From Comamonas testosteroni (GTDB lineage Bacteria; Pseudomonadota; Gammaproteobacteria; Burkholderiales; Burkholderiaceae_C), in assembly GCF_030505195.1 (NCBI RefSeq), contig NZ_CP129672.1:806001-870000 (forward strand): a stretch of DNA of 64,000 nt. Reading direction: 5' to 3'. The notes beneath the pieces are model-generated. The model searched no databases. It had not been told where the DNA came from and saw only the letters and a program-made list of their open reading frames with translations. Shown here in pieces: positions 1 to 7,643 of the stretch. The stretch's first letter is position 1. Each line of letters begins with the position of its first letter. Both the position numbers and the translations under genes were made by a program.

Positions 1-12
1 CAGTGCAGCCAT
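1..12 (-). CDS. Start of next prophage gene (probably tail), cut by window edge
   Basis: Only the first four codons (M-A-A-L) are inside the window. An AAAGGAG ribosome binding site at 19-25 sits six bases ahead of the ATG at 10-12, so this is a convincing start. It follows the tail-completion gene in the same direction, the position where lambda-like phages place the major tail protein. The product itself cannot be read. Confidence 0.6.
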
Positions 13-47
13 GGCTAGCTCCTTTGAAAGATTGAACGGCGCCGGCC

Positions 48-461
48 TCAGGCGTCCAGCGACTCGAAAACAGAGACGGTGGTGAACTCCACCGCGTAGC
101 CGACCAGGCCGGCGTCCACAAACTCAGCCTCACGCACGCCAGCGGCGCGCAGCTCGGACCAGGCCCGACCGCCAGGTGACACCGGGCGCCAGCCATGCAG
201 GCAGCCCACCACATCCTCCATGGCGGCATCGAGCTCAGAAGCGGCACCTTCACTGCGCTTGGCAACCAGCACGCAAGACCAGCGCGGCTCCAGCTGGGCG
301 GCCTCACGCGACACATCACCCAGACCGGCACCGGACATACGCACCTCGATGGCCGGCACCTTGGTGCGGTCGCACAGTTCAGAAGCACCGCGCACCTGCC
401 AAGAGGCCAACGCGCTGCGCCCTGCCAGGCGCGTCTTGATGACTTGTTCAAGCAACAACAT
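48..461 (-). CDS. Phage tail-completion / minor tail protein (Gp37-like)
   Basis: 137 aa starting at MLLLEQVIKTRL; an upstream extension is open but has implausible Arg-rich composition, so I use the internal ATG at 459-461. A small alpha/beta protein with no signal peptide. Composition, length and position (after the head-tail joining protein, before the presumed tail tube) fit the Gp37-like tail-completion proteins of siphoviruses. No catalytic motif is visible; the family call rests on size, order and partial resemblance. Confidence 0.5.
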   Translation of the reverse strand: MLLLEQVIKTRLAGRSALASWQVRGASELCDRTKVPAIEVRMSGAGLGDVSREAAQLEPRWSCVLVAKRSEGAASELDAAMEDVVGCLHGWRPVSPGGRAWSELRAAGVREAEFVDAGLVGYAVEFTTVSVFESLDA

Positions 462-466
462 GGCGA

Positions 467-787
467 TCAGTTCAGAAAGACGATGGGAAAAGTGGCCCAG
501 CCGCTGGCGTCTGCAACCACTGGGCCTGTGACTTCGCAGGGCTGCCCCGACAGAACCAGGGCCGTGCTGCCCTCGGTAATGCCTGGGGCGTTGGCAACGC
601 ACAGAGAAACGCTCCTGCTAACGCCGGTAACGGCATCACCCATGAAGCCTTCGAGCTGCGAGCGATCAAAGATCACGCCGAACGGCTGACCGCCCTGCCA
701 GGTGGCAGTGGCATTGGCCAGACGGCGCAGCACTGACGCATTGAGCCGAGACTCAACCGCTGCGAATGGGGCAAGAGATGCAGCCAT
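467..787 (-). CDS. Head-tail joining protein (lambda FII / Gifsy-2 type)
   Basis: 106 aa from ATG 785-787; a TTG at 794-796 overlapping the stop of the previous gene would add three residues. Contains the stretch GVIFDRSQLEGFMGD and a beta-rich C-terminus, as in small head-tail joining proteins annotated as ATP-binding sugar transporter-like prophage proteins (Gifsy-2 family, structural relatives of lambda FII). It would cap the portal/connector for tail attachment. It lies directly downstream of the decoration protein gene. Confidence 0.5.
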   Translation of the reverse strand: MAASLAPFAAVESRLNASVLRRLANATATWQGGQPFGVIFDRSQLEGFMGDAVTGVSRSVSLCVANAPGITEGSTALVLSGQPCEVTGPVVADASGWATFPIVFLN

Positions 788-792
788 GTGCC

Positions 793-1158
793 TCAAGCCT
801 GCACAGTGCCGGGCACGCCGGTGAACTTGATATGCACCACTTCGGCGTTAGCTGCGGCCGCACCGAAGGCCACTGCACATGCACCGGAGATGTCGCCGGC
901 TGCGGCTGCAGCCCCGGAGAAAGCACCCTCGGCCGGTTTGAACACAGGCACCGCGCCCTGTGCAATGGCCGCACCTGCCAATTTAGGGACGGCAAAGACG
1001 CCATCGATCTGGACGGAGCCGGTTTGACCCGGCGCGATGTTGCGCAGGGCAACACCCAGAATGACGCCGATCAGCACGACTTGCCCGCTGACCACCGCAT
1101 CAGCGGTGGTGTTCACATAGTCCAGCACCTTGCCGGGCTGAATGAAGTTGTTTGCCAT
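793..1158 (-). CDS. DUF2190 capsid decoration/cement protein
   Basis: 121 aa, Ala/Gly/Val-rich beta protein beginning MANNFIQPGKVLDY. The opening 'ADAVVSGQVVLIG' and later 'NIAPGQTGSVQIDGVFAVPK' match the DUF2190 (RecA/RadA-like recombinase, misnamed) pattern of small trimeric capsid-stabilising proteins, the counterpart of lambda gpD. A GGAG ribosome binding site precedes the ATG. It follows the capsid gene at 28 bases, as expected for a cement protein made in the same transcript. Confidence 0.7.
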   Translation of the reverse strand: MANNFIQPGKVLDYVNTTADAVVSGQVVLIGVILGVALRNIAPGQTGSVQIDGVFAVPKLAGAAIAQGAVPVFKPAEGAFSGAAAAAGDISGACAVAFGAAAANAEVVHIKFTGVPGTVQA

Positions 1159-1186
1159 TTCAATACTCCTTTATCAGCCGCAGGGC

Positions 1187-3334
1187 TTACTGGCCGGCGT
1201 TGGTGGCGATGCAGCGGTGGTCGTGACCGGCCACGCCGTAATCGAGGCGAACCTTGAAGCGCGCACCGTCGGTATCGAATGCGTCCTGCTGCTCGATGAA
1301 AGGCGTATCCACGCCATCGAGGAAGGCGACCTCCAGGGCTGCACCTTCATTGACATCGGTGAAGGCGTAATGGCGAGTGCCCTCCAGGCGGGGGCTGCCA
1401 ACGATGTCGCGGAACATGCCCAGGCCCACGTTGGGCGTCAAGGGGTTCACATCGGTGCTGATCTCGTACTCGGACTTGTTGATCAGCTTGGCGCGGCCCT
1501 CCAGACCCACGGGGCCCAGCCACACGGCGGGGCGCAGATCCAGGAAGTCGTTGCCGCTCACGTCCTTGTGCTTGGCCATGAGGATGCGGAAGGCTTCAAA
1601 GGCAGCACTGGAAGGTGCCGCAGCTTCCGCCACCACGTTGCCGTGCGATGCATGCAGCAAAGGCTTGCCGTCCAGCATCGTCGGGCCCAGGCCGTTGTTT
1701 TCACCCAGCAGCGCATAGACATCAGCCTCGACCGTGCGGGCGGCACTGCGCCCCATGGCGGCAGCCTGGTCAGTGAACGCGCCCAGGTCATCGTTGATGA
1801 TCATTTCGCGCGACAGATTGATGATGAAGCCCTTGGTTGCGGCTGCAATGCTGGACTTTTCACCATCGGGGATGTGCACATTCTTGTACTCGCCGTTTTC
1901 GCCCTTGGGCTGCAGGTTGCCCAGCGAGCCGACACGGAAACGATGGTGCTCACGGAAGTCCGACACCTGACCGCGTTTGCAGAAACGCTGCCAGGTCAGC
2001 GCCTGCACGGCGTATGCCGACAGCAGCACGCGGTGAATGGCATCGGTGAGCAGAATGGGGAAATCGCTGGTGGACTGAGTGAAGGCTGCAGCGACGAGCT
2101 CGCGCTTGTCCTTGCCCTTGGCACTGACGCCAGCGGATTCCAGGGAGGCTCGGGCCATTTCCACCAGGCTCATGCCACGGTATGGATTGCCGCCGTGGGC
2201 AGAAACCTGCTCCTTGGTGGCGTAGCCGGCACGAACCAGCAACGCGGATACAGCAGCATCGCGGCGCTTATCGCCCTCATCTTCCACAGTGGTGACGTTC
2301 ACGCCAGCCACAGGCGTTGCCTGAGAGCCCAGGTGAGCCAGCAGGCGAGCACCAGCGGCAGCGGCAGAAACGGAATGATCATCTTCGCACTGGCGCTGCA
2401 GATCCTGCACACCTTCACGACCAGCCCAGGCAGCAAACGATGCACGAATGGACTGACGACGGGTCTGATCAGCAGCCAGCACAGCAGCTTGCGCAGCGGC
2501 GTCGGGCACGGGCGTGGAAGCGGCAGCGACGGGAGCAGCTGCAGCTGGTGCGGCGCTTCCGCCACCAGCTGCCGGCGCGCCAGATGCGCCAATGGCGTTC
2601 ATCAGCACATGGGTGCGGTTCTTTTTCATGTTGTCCTCATCAGGAGCGGATTGCGCGGCAGGCGCCGCAGAAGTACCCCCTGCCCGCTGCAAAGCAGCTG
2701 GCAGGGAGCGGTAACGGGAAAGGGGCAAGTCACGGGCAGCGCTGGCCGCGACGGGTGACGCATCGGTGATGGAGTCAATGAAGCCGTCTGCCAAGGCCTC
2801 GGCAGCGGTAAAGAAATGGTCCTTGCCGTCGGACAGCAAGGCCATGACGGCATCGTGATTGCCGGTCTTGCGGGCATAGCTGGTCGCCATGGCAGCTGCC
2901 CAGGTGTCCAACTGGTCGGCCATGTCACGCAGCTCGACCGCATTGCCAGCTGCATAAGTCCAGGGCGCATGCACCATGAGCATGGCGTTTTCAGCCATGC
3001 ACACCTTGTCGCCGCCCATGGCGATCAGGCTGGCAATGCTGAAAGCCATGCCATCCACTTCAGTGGTGATGGTGGCCGGGTGGCGCTTCATGGCGTTGTA
3101 GATGGCAAAGCCGTCTGGAACGCTGCCGCCCAGGCTGTTGATGCGCACGGTGATGGCCTGCACATCCAGGGCCTGCAACTCCGCCACAAAGTCGCGGGCG
3201 TTGGTGGTCTCTTCCCACCAGCTCTCACCGATATCGCCGTAGATCAGGATCTCGGCGGCAGACTGCACACCCGCAGCCGCTGCAGCCTGCGCTGTCTTGC
3301 GGCGGATGGCGAACCACTTTTGCGATGTACTCAT
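1187..3334 (-). CDS. Prohead protease (ClpP type) fused to Mu gpT-type major capsid protein
   Basis: 715 aa. Residues about 25-200 are a ClpP/S14-fold serine protease: 'NSLGGSVPDG', the nucleophile region 'AFSIASLIAMGG' and the histidine in 'MLMVHAPW'. Residues about 230-330 are a low-complexity Ala/Pro-rich linker that could serve as scaffold. Residues about 430-715 look like the Mu gpT-type capsid shell protein ('REMIINDDLGAFTDQAAAMGR'). In lambda the protease/scaffold and shell are separate genes; here one polypeptide would assemble and then be self-cut. The start lies only four bases from a strong hairpin (3338-3385). Unbroken reading frame, so the fusion is not a sequencing split. Confidence 0.85.
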   Translation of the reverse strand: MSTSQKWFAIRRKTAQAAAAAGVQSAAEILIYGDIGESWWEETTNARDFVAELQALDVQAITVRINSLGGSVPDGFAIYNAMKRHPATITTEVDGMAFSIASLIAMGGDKVCMAENAMLMVHAPWTYAAGNAVELRDMADQLDTWAAAMATSYARKTGNHDAVMALLSDGKDHFFTAAEALADGFIDSITDASPVAASAARDLPLSRYRSLPAALQRAGGTSAAPAAQSAPDEDNMKKNRTHVLMNAIGASGAPAAGGGSAAPAAAAPVAAASTPVPDAAAQAAVLAADQTRRQSIRASFAAWAGREGVQDLQRQCEDDHSVSAAAAGARLLAHLGSQATPVAGVNVTTVEDEGDKRRDAAVSALLVRAGYATKEQVSAHGGNPYRGMSLVEMARASLESAGVSAKGKDKRELVAAAFTQSTSDFPILLTDAIHRVLLSAYAVQALTWQRFCKRGQVSDFREHHRFRVGSLGNLQPKGENGEYKNVHIPDGEKSSIAAATKGFIINLSREMIINDDLGAFTDQAAAMGRSAARTVEADVYALLGENNGLGPTMLDGKPLLHASHGNVVAEAAAPSSAAFEAFRILMAKHKDVSGNDFLDLRPAVWLGPVGLEGRAKLINKSEYEISTDVNPLTPNVGLGMFRDIVGSPRLEGTRHYAFTDVNEGAALEVAFLDGVDTPFIEQQDAFDTDGARFKVRLDYGVAGHDHRCIATNAGQ

Positions 3335-3337
3335 GAA

Positions 3338-3385
3338 AAACTGCCTGCATTCGTTGTCGCCTCAAGGGCGGAATGCAGGCAGTTT
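3338..3385 (-). promoter_or_regulatory. Perfect 15-bp hairpin directly upstream of the capsid start
   Basis: Arms AAACTGCCTGCATTC (3338-3352) and GAATGCAGGCAGTTT (3371-3385) are perfectly complementary with an 18-nt loop. Read on the minus strand, the stem is followed by TTTTT and then CATG, so it has the look of an intrinsic terminator and also hides the only candidate ribosome binding sequence (GCAGGCAG) of the protease-capsid gene. It may stop read-through from the AT-rich insert or control capsid translation. Confidence 0.65.
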
Positions 3386-3397
3386 CTGGGTTTCGCT

Positions 3398-3429
3398 GTC
3401 TCATTTCATGCCGTGAAATGAGACTTTCT
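3398..3429. promoter_or_regulatory. Dyad element, copy 1 (GTCTCATT-N11-AATGAGAC)
   Basis: Arms 3398-3405 and 3417-3424 with an 11-nt spacer containing CATGCCG, followed by TTTCT. It is 29/32 identical to the element at 7232-7263. It lies about 65 bases upstream of the protease-capsid start, between that gene and the AT-rich insert. Could be an operator for the Mor-type activator encoded at 7263-7643, or a hairpin terminator reading rightwards. Function is inference; the duplication is seen directly. Confidence 0.6.
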
Positions 3430-3543
3430 TTAAGTAAATATCAACGGATCATCTTCTTATATAAAAACTAGAGGCGTCACATGAGAAAGTATCAACATAG
3501 TCAATTATTTATTTCTCTATACTACCTATAGCTACGATCCTGA

Positions 3544-4569
3544 CTAAGCCTTATGTTTACGAGGTAATCCAATTTTAAATGAGTTAGTTTGATATTCAAT
3601 ACCCATGTGTTTGTGAATACTGCTAGCCACATGGGAATAATCAACATAACCATTATTAATACGAAGAACTTCACGAATTAAAAATGTACCAATTCCACTC
3701 CCTTTTTTAGCGGTATTTGTAGACAGCTTCCCAGAGAATCCTTCTTCAAAAATTCGAGGTATTTCGTAATCATAAATTCGCAAACTAGTCATTGCAAAAT
3801 TAATACTTACGTAGTTCTCATCCTCCGAAATTGTTATTTCAATTGTGGAATTTGGTTTTGTATACTTAGCTGCATTATCTAACACATGATAAAGTGCAAC
3901 ATGAATTGACTCATAGTCAAAAAAACCTGTCGCAGTACTTTCAGTAATTTTCACTATCACGCTCTTATCCGTGAAATCCTGAAAAAACAAATACAAGATA
4001 TTCATCAATACCTTATGTATTTGATGATATTTTTTCTGAAGCGTGGGGTCAGGGTTAAATAATTTCTTGAACACCGAGAATTCGGTCTTCATTGATGCAC
4101 TAGCTTTGGCAATAGCTAATAAGGACAAAGCAGCTTCATAGCTGCTGTTTGTTATTATTCCTTGCACAATTTTAGTGTGCCCGCTTGTGCGATCGCTCAG
4201 AAGCTGCTGAGGTACTAACGAATATATCTCTTGAATAATATGAGCATTCAATGATGTCAAATTATGAATCAATCTGCCCGTATTCTTAAAGCTTGACTCT
4301 TGCTGCTTTTCAATTGATCTCATCACAAATTCAATCGAATTATGAATTGCTTTGTGAGATGTCTTAAACTTCTGAGAACTCTTCAAATAATCAGACCTAC
4401 TTGATGAAGCAAAGCTTACTCCATTTTTTGATTTAATTACTCCGAACCTTACCCTACCATCCCTTAATAAAGTAGATTCGTTCTTAATCTCATTTATTAA
4501 TGGCTTCTCGTTATCTAAAAGATTGCAGTAAATAATATCATTATTATTGTTAACTAATCTGTAGCGCAT
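3544..4569 (-). CDS. Soluble histidine-kinase-like ATPase in AT-rich prophage insert
   Basis: 341 aa without membrane segments. C-terminal half is a GHKL/HATPase_c domain: N-box 'HVLDNAAKYT' (228-237), F-box-like 'RIFEEGFSG' (272-280) and G2 box 'GSGIGTFLIREVL' (290-302). The usual DxGxG of the G1 box is replaced by 'FAMTSLRIYD', so nucleotide binding may be altered. A candidate phospho-accepting His is in 'LIHNLTSLNAH' (H102), within a helical dimerisation-like region (about 75-125). Residues 1-70 match nothing I recognise. Starts one base after the stop of the receiver gene, so the two are co-translated. Base composition is far more AT-rich than every neighbour, which points to recent transfer. 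Confidence 0.8.
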   Translation of the reverse strand: MRYRLVNNNNDIIYCNLLDNEKPLINEIKNESTLLRDGRVRFGVIKSKNGVSFASSSRSDYLKSSQKFKTSHKAIHNSIEFVMRSIEKQQESSFKNTGRLIHNLTSLNAHIIQEIYSLVPQQLLSDRTSGHTKIVQGIITNSSYEAALSLLAIAKASASMKTEFSVFKKLFNPDPTLQKKYHQIHKVLMNILYLFFQDFTDKSVIVKITESTATGFFDYESIHVALYHVLDNAAKYTKPNSTIEITISEDENYVSINFAMTSLRIYDYEIPRIFEEGFSGKLSTNTAKKGSGIGTFLIREVLRINNGYVDYSHVASSIHKHMGIEYQTNSFKIGLPRKHKA

Positions 4570-4570
4570 A

Positions 4571-5218
4571 TTATTTCCCTAAGAGCAATTCCTCAACCGT
4601 TTTTTCAAACTCGTAGGGATCAGCATTCTTTGAAAGAAAAGAATCTGCCTTTCTTAAAGCATCATGAAATCTATTACCATCCTCTATTACTGAGTAAATA
4701 ACAATCTTTTTCTCTGGGTATTTGTCTTTAAGCGCCAACGCCAAGCCAAGACCTTCATCTTTAAATCCTAATGCTGCACCGACACCTTGAATATCAATAA
4801 AAATAATGTCAGCTTCTAAGATTTCTCTATCAATGAGACTCTTAGCATCCTTCACGTGTTTTGTAAAAATCCACCCACTGTTGTAGAGTATCTTAACAAC
4901 TTTGAATTTTGTATCATCATCAATAAATAAAATTCGTTTATGCTGCTTGATTGAGTCTAAGCTCTTCACCACCTCATCAGTTTTTGAAGGGCTTCCATTA
5001 TCCATGTTATGTACGTTCACAGTATTATTAATACTCACCGGTGCAGGATGATTTTCATCATTATTTGATAACTTAATCCCAAATAATGTCTTAACCATAT
5101 TACCAAATATTTTCCACAAAGCTGTCAAAACCAATATTCCAATCCCGCTAAATACCCATTCTCTATTTTCAATTACGGTATCCACTGTATGCCTCACAAG
5201 TTGGTTTGTGTAGCACAT
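4571..5218 (-). CDS. Membrane-anchored receiver-domain protein in AT-rich prophage insert
   Basis: 215 aa from ATG 5216-5218 (a TTG three codons earlier is possible). Residues about 20-45 form one membrane helix ('GIGILVLTALW'), followed by a charged linker and, from about residue 93, a CheY-like receiver: 'ILFIDDD' acidic pocket (D100, D101), phospho-acceptor D142 in 'IIFIDIQG', switch Ser176 in 'IVIYSV' and Lys197 in 'SFLSKNAD'. All key receiver residues are present; there is no DNA-binding output domain. Partner of the kinase-like gene that follows. A membrane-bound receiver with a soluble kinase reverses the usual layout, suggesting the membrane is the effector site. Possible defence or superinfection-exclusion role; no known family name assigned. 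Confidence 0.8.
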   Translation of the reverse strand: MCYTNQLVRHTVDTVIENREWVFSGIGILVLTALWKIFGNMVKTLFGIKLSNNDENHPAPVSINNTVNVHNMDNGSPSKTDEVVKSLDSIKQHKRILFIDDDTKFKVVKILYNSGWIFTKHVKDAKSLIDREILEADIIFIDIQGVGAALGFKDEGLGLALALKDKYPEKKIVIYSVIEDGNRFHDALRKADSFLSKNADPYEFEKTVEELLLGK

Positions 5219-5415
5219 TGTAACCAATGAATTTCAGAATCAATTTCTATCCGCGCTTGTGACTGACACCATACGCTTGCAAAAAATTCATACTTATGCC
5301 AGCCATGCTTTCGCGCTTTATCAAAAGTCTTACTACTTCGGCAATCTCCGCAAGTAGCCGTTGATATACCCCGGCTAAGCTTCCTTCGATAAGCAACATT
5401 GGCAACGACAGAGTC
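5194..5415 (-). pseudogene. Open frame without a start codon ahead of the insert operon
   Basis: 73 sense codons between TAG (5416-5418) and TGA (5194-5196) with no ATG, GTG or TTG near its beginning. The product would hold 'TATCGDCRSSKTFDKARKHG' and then 'FFASVWCQSQ', Cys-pair and Gly-Trp features typical of small phage zinc-binding proteins. It overlaps the first codons of the receiver gene in another frame. Probably the tail of a gene broken when the insert entered, or a gene using a rare start. Low certainty. Confidence 0.3.
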
Positions 5416-5441
5416 CTAGAAAGGCGCGAAATTAGTCATTC

Positions 5442-6959
5442 TTACTCTGACAAACCATGCCCTCGAACTCTGCGCTGATTGCCTCCAGCAGGATCAGATG
5501 ACATCTTCAGTCCTCTTTCTGCTGCCTCCTGCCGATATTGCTGAATCTGATCAAGCACCTCACGCGGATTGCCACCACGGCGACGAATGACTTCCACCTC
5601 GCTTGCAAATCCGGCTTGCACCAGCCTCTCCCAGGCATTGGCTTCCTTGAGGGGGTCGATCCAGGGCATGGACTGCCCGATCAAAAGGCAATCATCTTCT
5701 GAGCCTGGCTCAACATCATCAGGCATGGGCAAAGCGCCACTCAGATGGGCAACGCGCACAAACATCTCCCAGACAGGCAGACTGAACTGACCTGCAAAGT
5801 CATCGGCCAGCACGGCATAGTGCACCCACTGCTCCACCAACTCTTGGCGCAGCGAACTGTAGGTGCCGCCATAGTCTCGGCTGATGCTGCTGTAACTGGC
5901 GCCTACGCCTGCCGCATAGGCCTTGAGCTGGCCCGAGCGCCAGGCCACCAGATTGGGGTTGGGTCGATTGGTATCGATGAGGCCCACCTCTTCGCCCACC
6001 ATCAGGTCATCGAAGATCATGCCCGGCTGCAGGCGCAAGTCACGCGGCAGCGGGTTGCCCTTGTCGTCTTTCTCACGGGTATCTGCACCTGGGTCAAAGC
6101 CCTCGACACCAGGCAAGCGCTTGACGTAGGCCGCCATGCTGGCCGCAATCTTGGCGGCGATGCGCTCGCTTTCCTCATAGTCTTTCAGATCCTCCACGCG
6201 GTTGAGCACGCTCGCCAGCTCGCTGATGCCACGCCACTGATGCAGTCGGTCCATGGTGGAGACATGCAGCATGTTGCCCGCAGGAATGGTTTTGAGATCT
6301 GCTGGCGTGATCCAGGCGCCTGACTCGCGCGGGTCACGCTTGAAGACGTGATAGGCCATGGGTCGCCCCCAGTCATTTACCTGAATGCCTTGGCGAATTT
6401 TGCGGCTGAGATCGGTGAAGTCAAGCGGCACAAAGTCAGGCTCAAGAATCTCCAGGCTGAAAGGCACCTTGCTGCCATGCACCAAGCCCGGCGCATTGCC
6501 GACTACCTGCTGCGCAAACACTTCCCCATCGCGCAGCCAGGTGTAGGCAGCCATGCGCTGGGCCTGCGACCAATGCATGCGCCCAGTCACCTCGGGCGCT
6601 TTGCTCCACTTGCGGTGCAACTGGCGCAGCTGATCGGCATATTCTTTGTGGATGGTTCCATCGCGGCGGCGCGGCTGGGGCTCGATGCCGATGCCGTTGG
6701 GGCCCACCACGTTGTTCACCAAGGTGCGTAGCACACCACGGGTGATATCGTGATTGCGCTCCAGATAGCGCGCGTGGTTGCGCAATGCAGAAGCGCTGCG
6801 GCCCACCAGCAGATTGGGCGACGGGTTGGTGTTGCGGTTCTTGCGCAGCCTGCTGGGCTGTGCGGCCTCGTAATGAGAAAGCACCTTCCTGGCTTGGGCG
6901 CGGCGCAAGGCCGCCTCGGGTGCCACGTAGCTCACGAGACTATCAATGATGTTGGCCAT
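5442..6959 (-). CDS. Phage portal protein, lambda gpB family
   Basis: 505 aa. The N-terminal 'LRNHARYLERNHDITRGVLR' and 'NNVVGPNGIGIEPQP' blocks, followed by 'WLRDGEVFAQQV', are characteristic of the lambda-family portal. Twelve copies would form the DNA entry vertex on which terminase docks. Good ribosome binding site AAGGAG 8 bases ahead of ATG. It follows gpW by 11 bases. In lambda-like phages the protease gene comes next; here the AT-rich insert intervenes. Confidence 0.93.
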   Translation of the reverse strand: MANIIDSLVSYVAPEAALRRAQARKVLSHYEAAQPSRLRKNRNTNPSPNLLVGRSASALRNHARYLERNHDITRGVLRTLVNNVVGPNGIGIEPQPRRRDGTIHKEYADQLRQLHRKWSKAPEVTGRMHWSQAQRMAAYTWLRDGEVFAQQVVGNAPGLVHGSKVPFSLEILEPDFVPLDFTDLSRKIRQGIQVNDWGRPMAYHVFKRDPRESGAWITPADLKTIPAGNMLHVSTMDRLHQWRGISELASVLNRVEDLKDYEESERIAAKIAASMAAYVKRLPGVEGFDPGADTREKDDKGNPLPRDLRLQPGMIFDDLMVGEEVGLIDTNRPNPNLVAWRSGQLKAYAAGVGASYSSISRDYGGTYSSLRQELVEQWVHYAVLADDFAGQFSLPVWEMFVRVAHLSGALPMPDDVEPGSEDDCLLIGQSMPWIDPLKEANAWERLVQAGFASEVEVIRRRGGNPREVLDQIQQYRQEAAERGLKMSSDPAGGNQRRVRGHGLSE

Positions 6960-6970
6960 ATGTGAGCTCC

Positions 6971-7192
6971 TTAATCGCGGTCAAAACTGGCCAGGCCGTA
7001 ACCACGGCCGCCAAATGTGGCCGCGCCCTGGCGCGACTTCTGCGCAAGCAGCCGCGCGATATGAGAGCGCGCCTTGAGCAGCGCATCGGTGGTCTGATAT
7101 GTGACGTTGCGCCCCTGATAGGAAACGCTGAGCTCGCCGCTGGCAATCGCCAGGTCGATCTGATCCAGATGCTCTTGGGTAATGATGGTCAT
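6971..7192 (-). CDS. gpW-like head-tail connector
   Basis: 73 aa from MTIITQEHLD; an upstream ATG would add eight residues of less likely sequence. 'GELSVSYQGRNVTYQTTDAL' followed by 'ARSHIARL' reproduces the lambda gpW pattern (basic, helix-hairpin-helix with a Tyr/Arg-rich centre), and length is the same as gpW (about 68-80 aa). gpW joins the filled head to FII. Sits between terminase/Mor and portal as in lambda (A-W-B order). Confidence 0.8.
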   Translation of the reverse strand: MTIITQEHLDQIDLAIASGELSVSYQGRNVTYQTTDALLKARSHIARLLAQKSRQGAATFGGRGYGLASFDRD

Positions 7193-7231
7193 GTGTTGCC
7201 TGCCTTTGTGCAGCACGCTACGAGGTTTGCC

Positions 7232-7263
7232 GTCTCATTGCATGCCGACAAATGAGACTTTCT
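7232..7263. promoter_or_regulatory. Dyad element, copy 2 (GTCTCATT-N11-AATGAGAC)
   Basis: Arms 7232-7239 and 7251-7258, spacer 11 nt with CATGCCG, then TTTCT up to the stop codon of the Mor-type gene. Differs from the copy at 3398-3429 at three of 32 positions. It lies 40 bases upstream of gpW. Both copies are followed, on the minus strand, by a GC-AAACC-like string and a GCAGGCA sequence just ahead of a start codon, so a larger leader seems duplicated. Confidence 0.6.
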
Positions 7264-7643
7264 CAAGGCGCCTTGGCGCTGGCCACACCGATGCGCGCAG
7301 ATCCAGCCTTGGCAGAAATGACCCGGTAGAGCGTGGCACGCTGGATGCCGTGGCGCCGCATGACCTCCAGATGGTTGGTGCCGTCAAACTCCTCACAGAT
7401 AGCCTTGTTGCGCTCGGCCTTGCTGGGCGAGGGAATGTAGATGGACGCCCCACGCCCGCCCATACGCATGCCGCCGTAGCGCTTGCGCAGGCCATGCACA
7501 AAGGCCTGGGCCACCTTCAAGGCCTCGACCTCACTGATGCCCAGCTCTTGCCGCGCGATCTCCACCATATCGCACTCGAGTTGCAACACGGAATCGGCCA
7601 CTTGTGCGGCGTCTGCTTGGCTCTTGTTAGTATTCACTGTCAT
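7263..7643 (-). CDS. Mor/C-family transcription activator
   Basis: 126 aa from ATG 7641-7643, which overlaps the terminase stop (ATGA) and has GGAG upstream. The C-terminal 60 residues fit the Mor family: 'GGRGASIYIPS', then an HTH-like 'NHLEVMRRHGIQRATLYRVI'. In phage Mu, Mor and C bind dyad sites and switch on middle and late genes. Placed between terminase and gpW, this protein could drive the head operon through the dyads at 7232-7263 and 3398-3429. No nuclease or other domain. Confidence 0.8.
   Translation of the reverse strand: MTVNTNKSQADAAQVADSVLQLECDMVEIARQELGISEVEALKVAQAFVHGLRKRYGGMRMGGRGASIYIPSPSKAERNKAICEEFDGTNHLEVMRRHGIQRATLYRVISAKAGSARIGVASAKAP

Noticed and set aside
1142..2758. 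538-codon plus-strand frame
   Set aside because: Antisense of the protease-capsid gene; no domain, no ribosome binding site.
7223..7263. Dyad read as a simple terminator of the Mor-type gene
   Set aside because: On the minus strand no T run follows the stem; the near-identical copy at 3398 and its position before gene starts favour a regulatory site.
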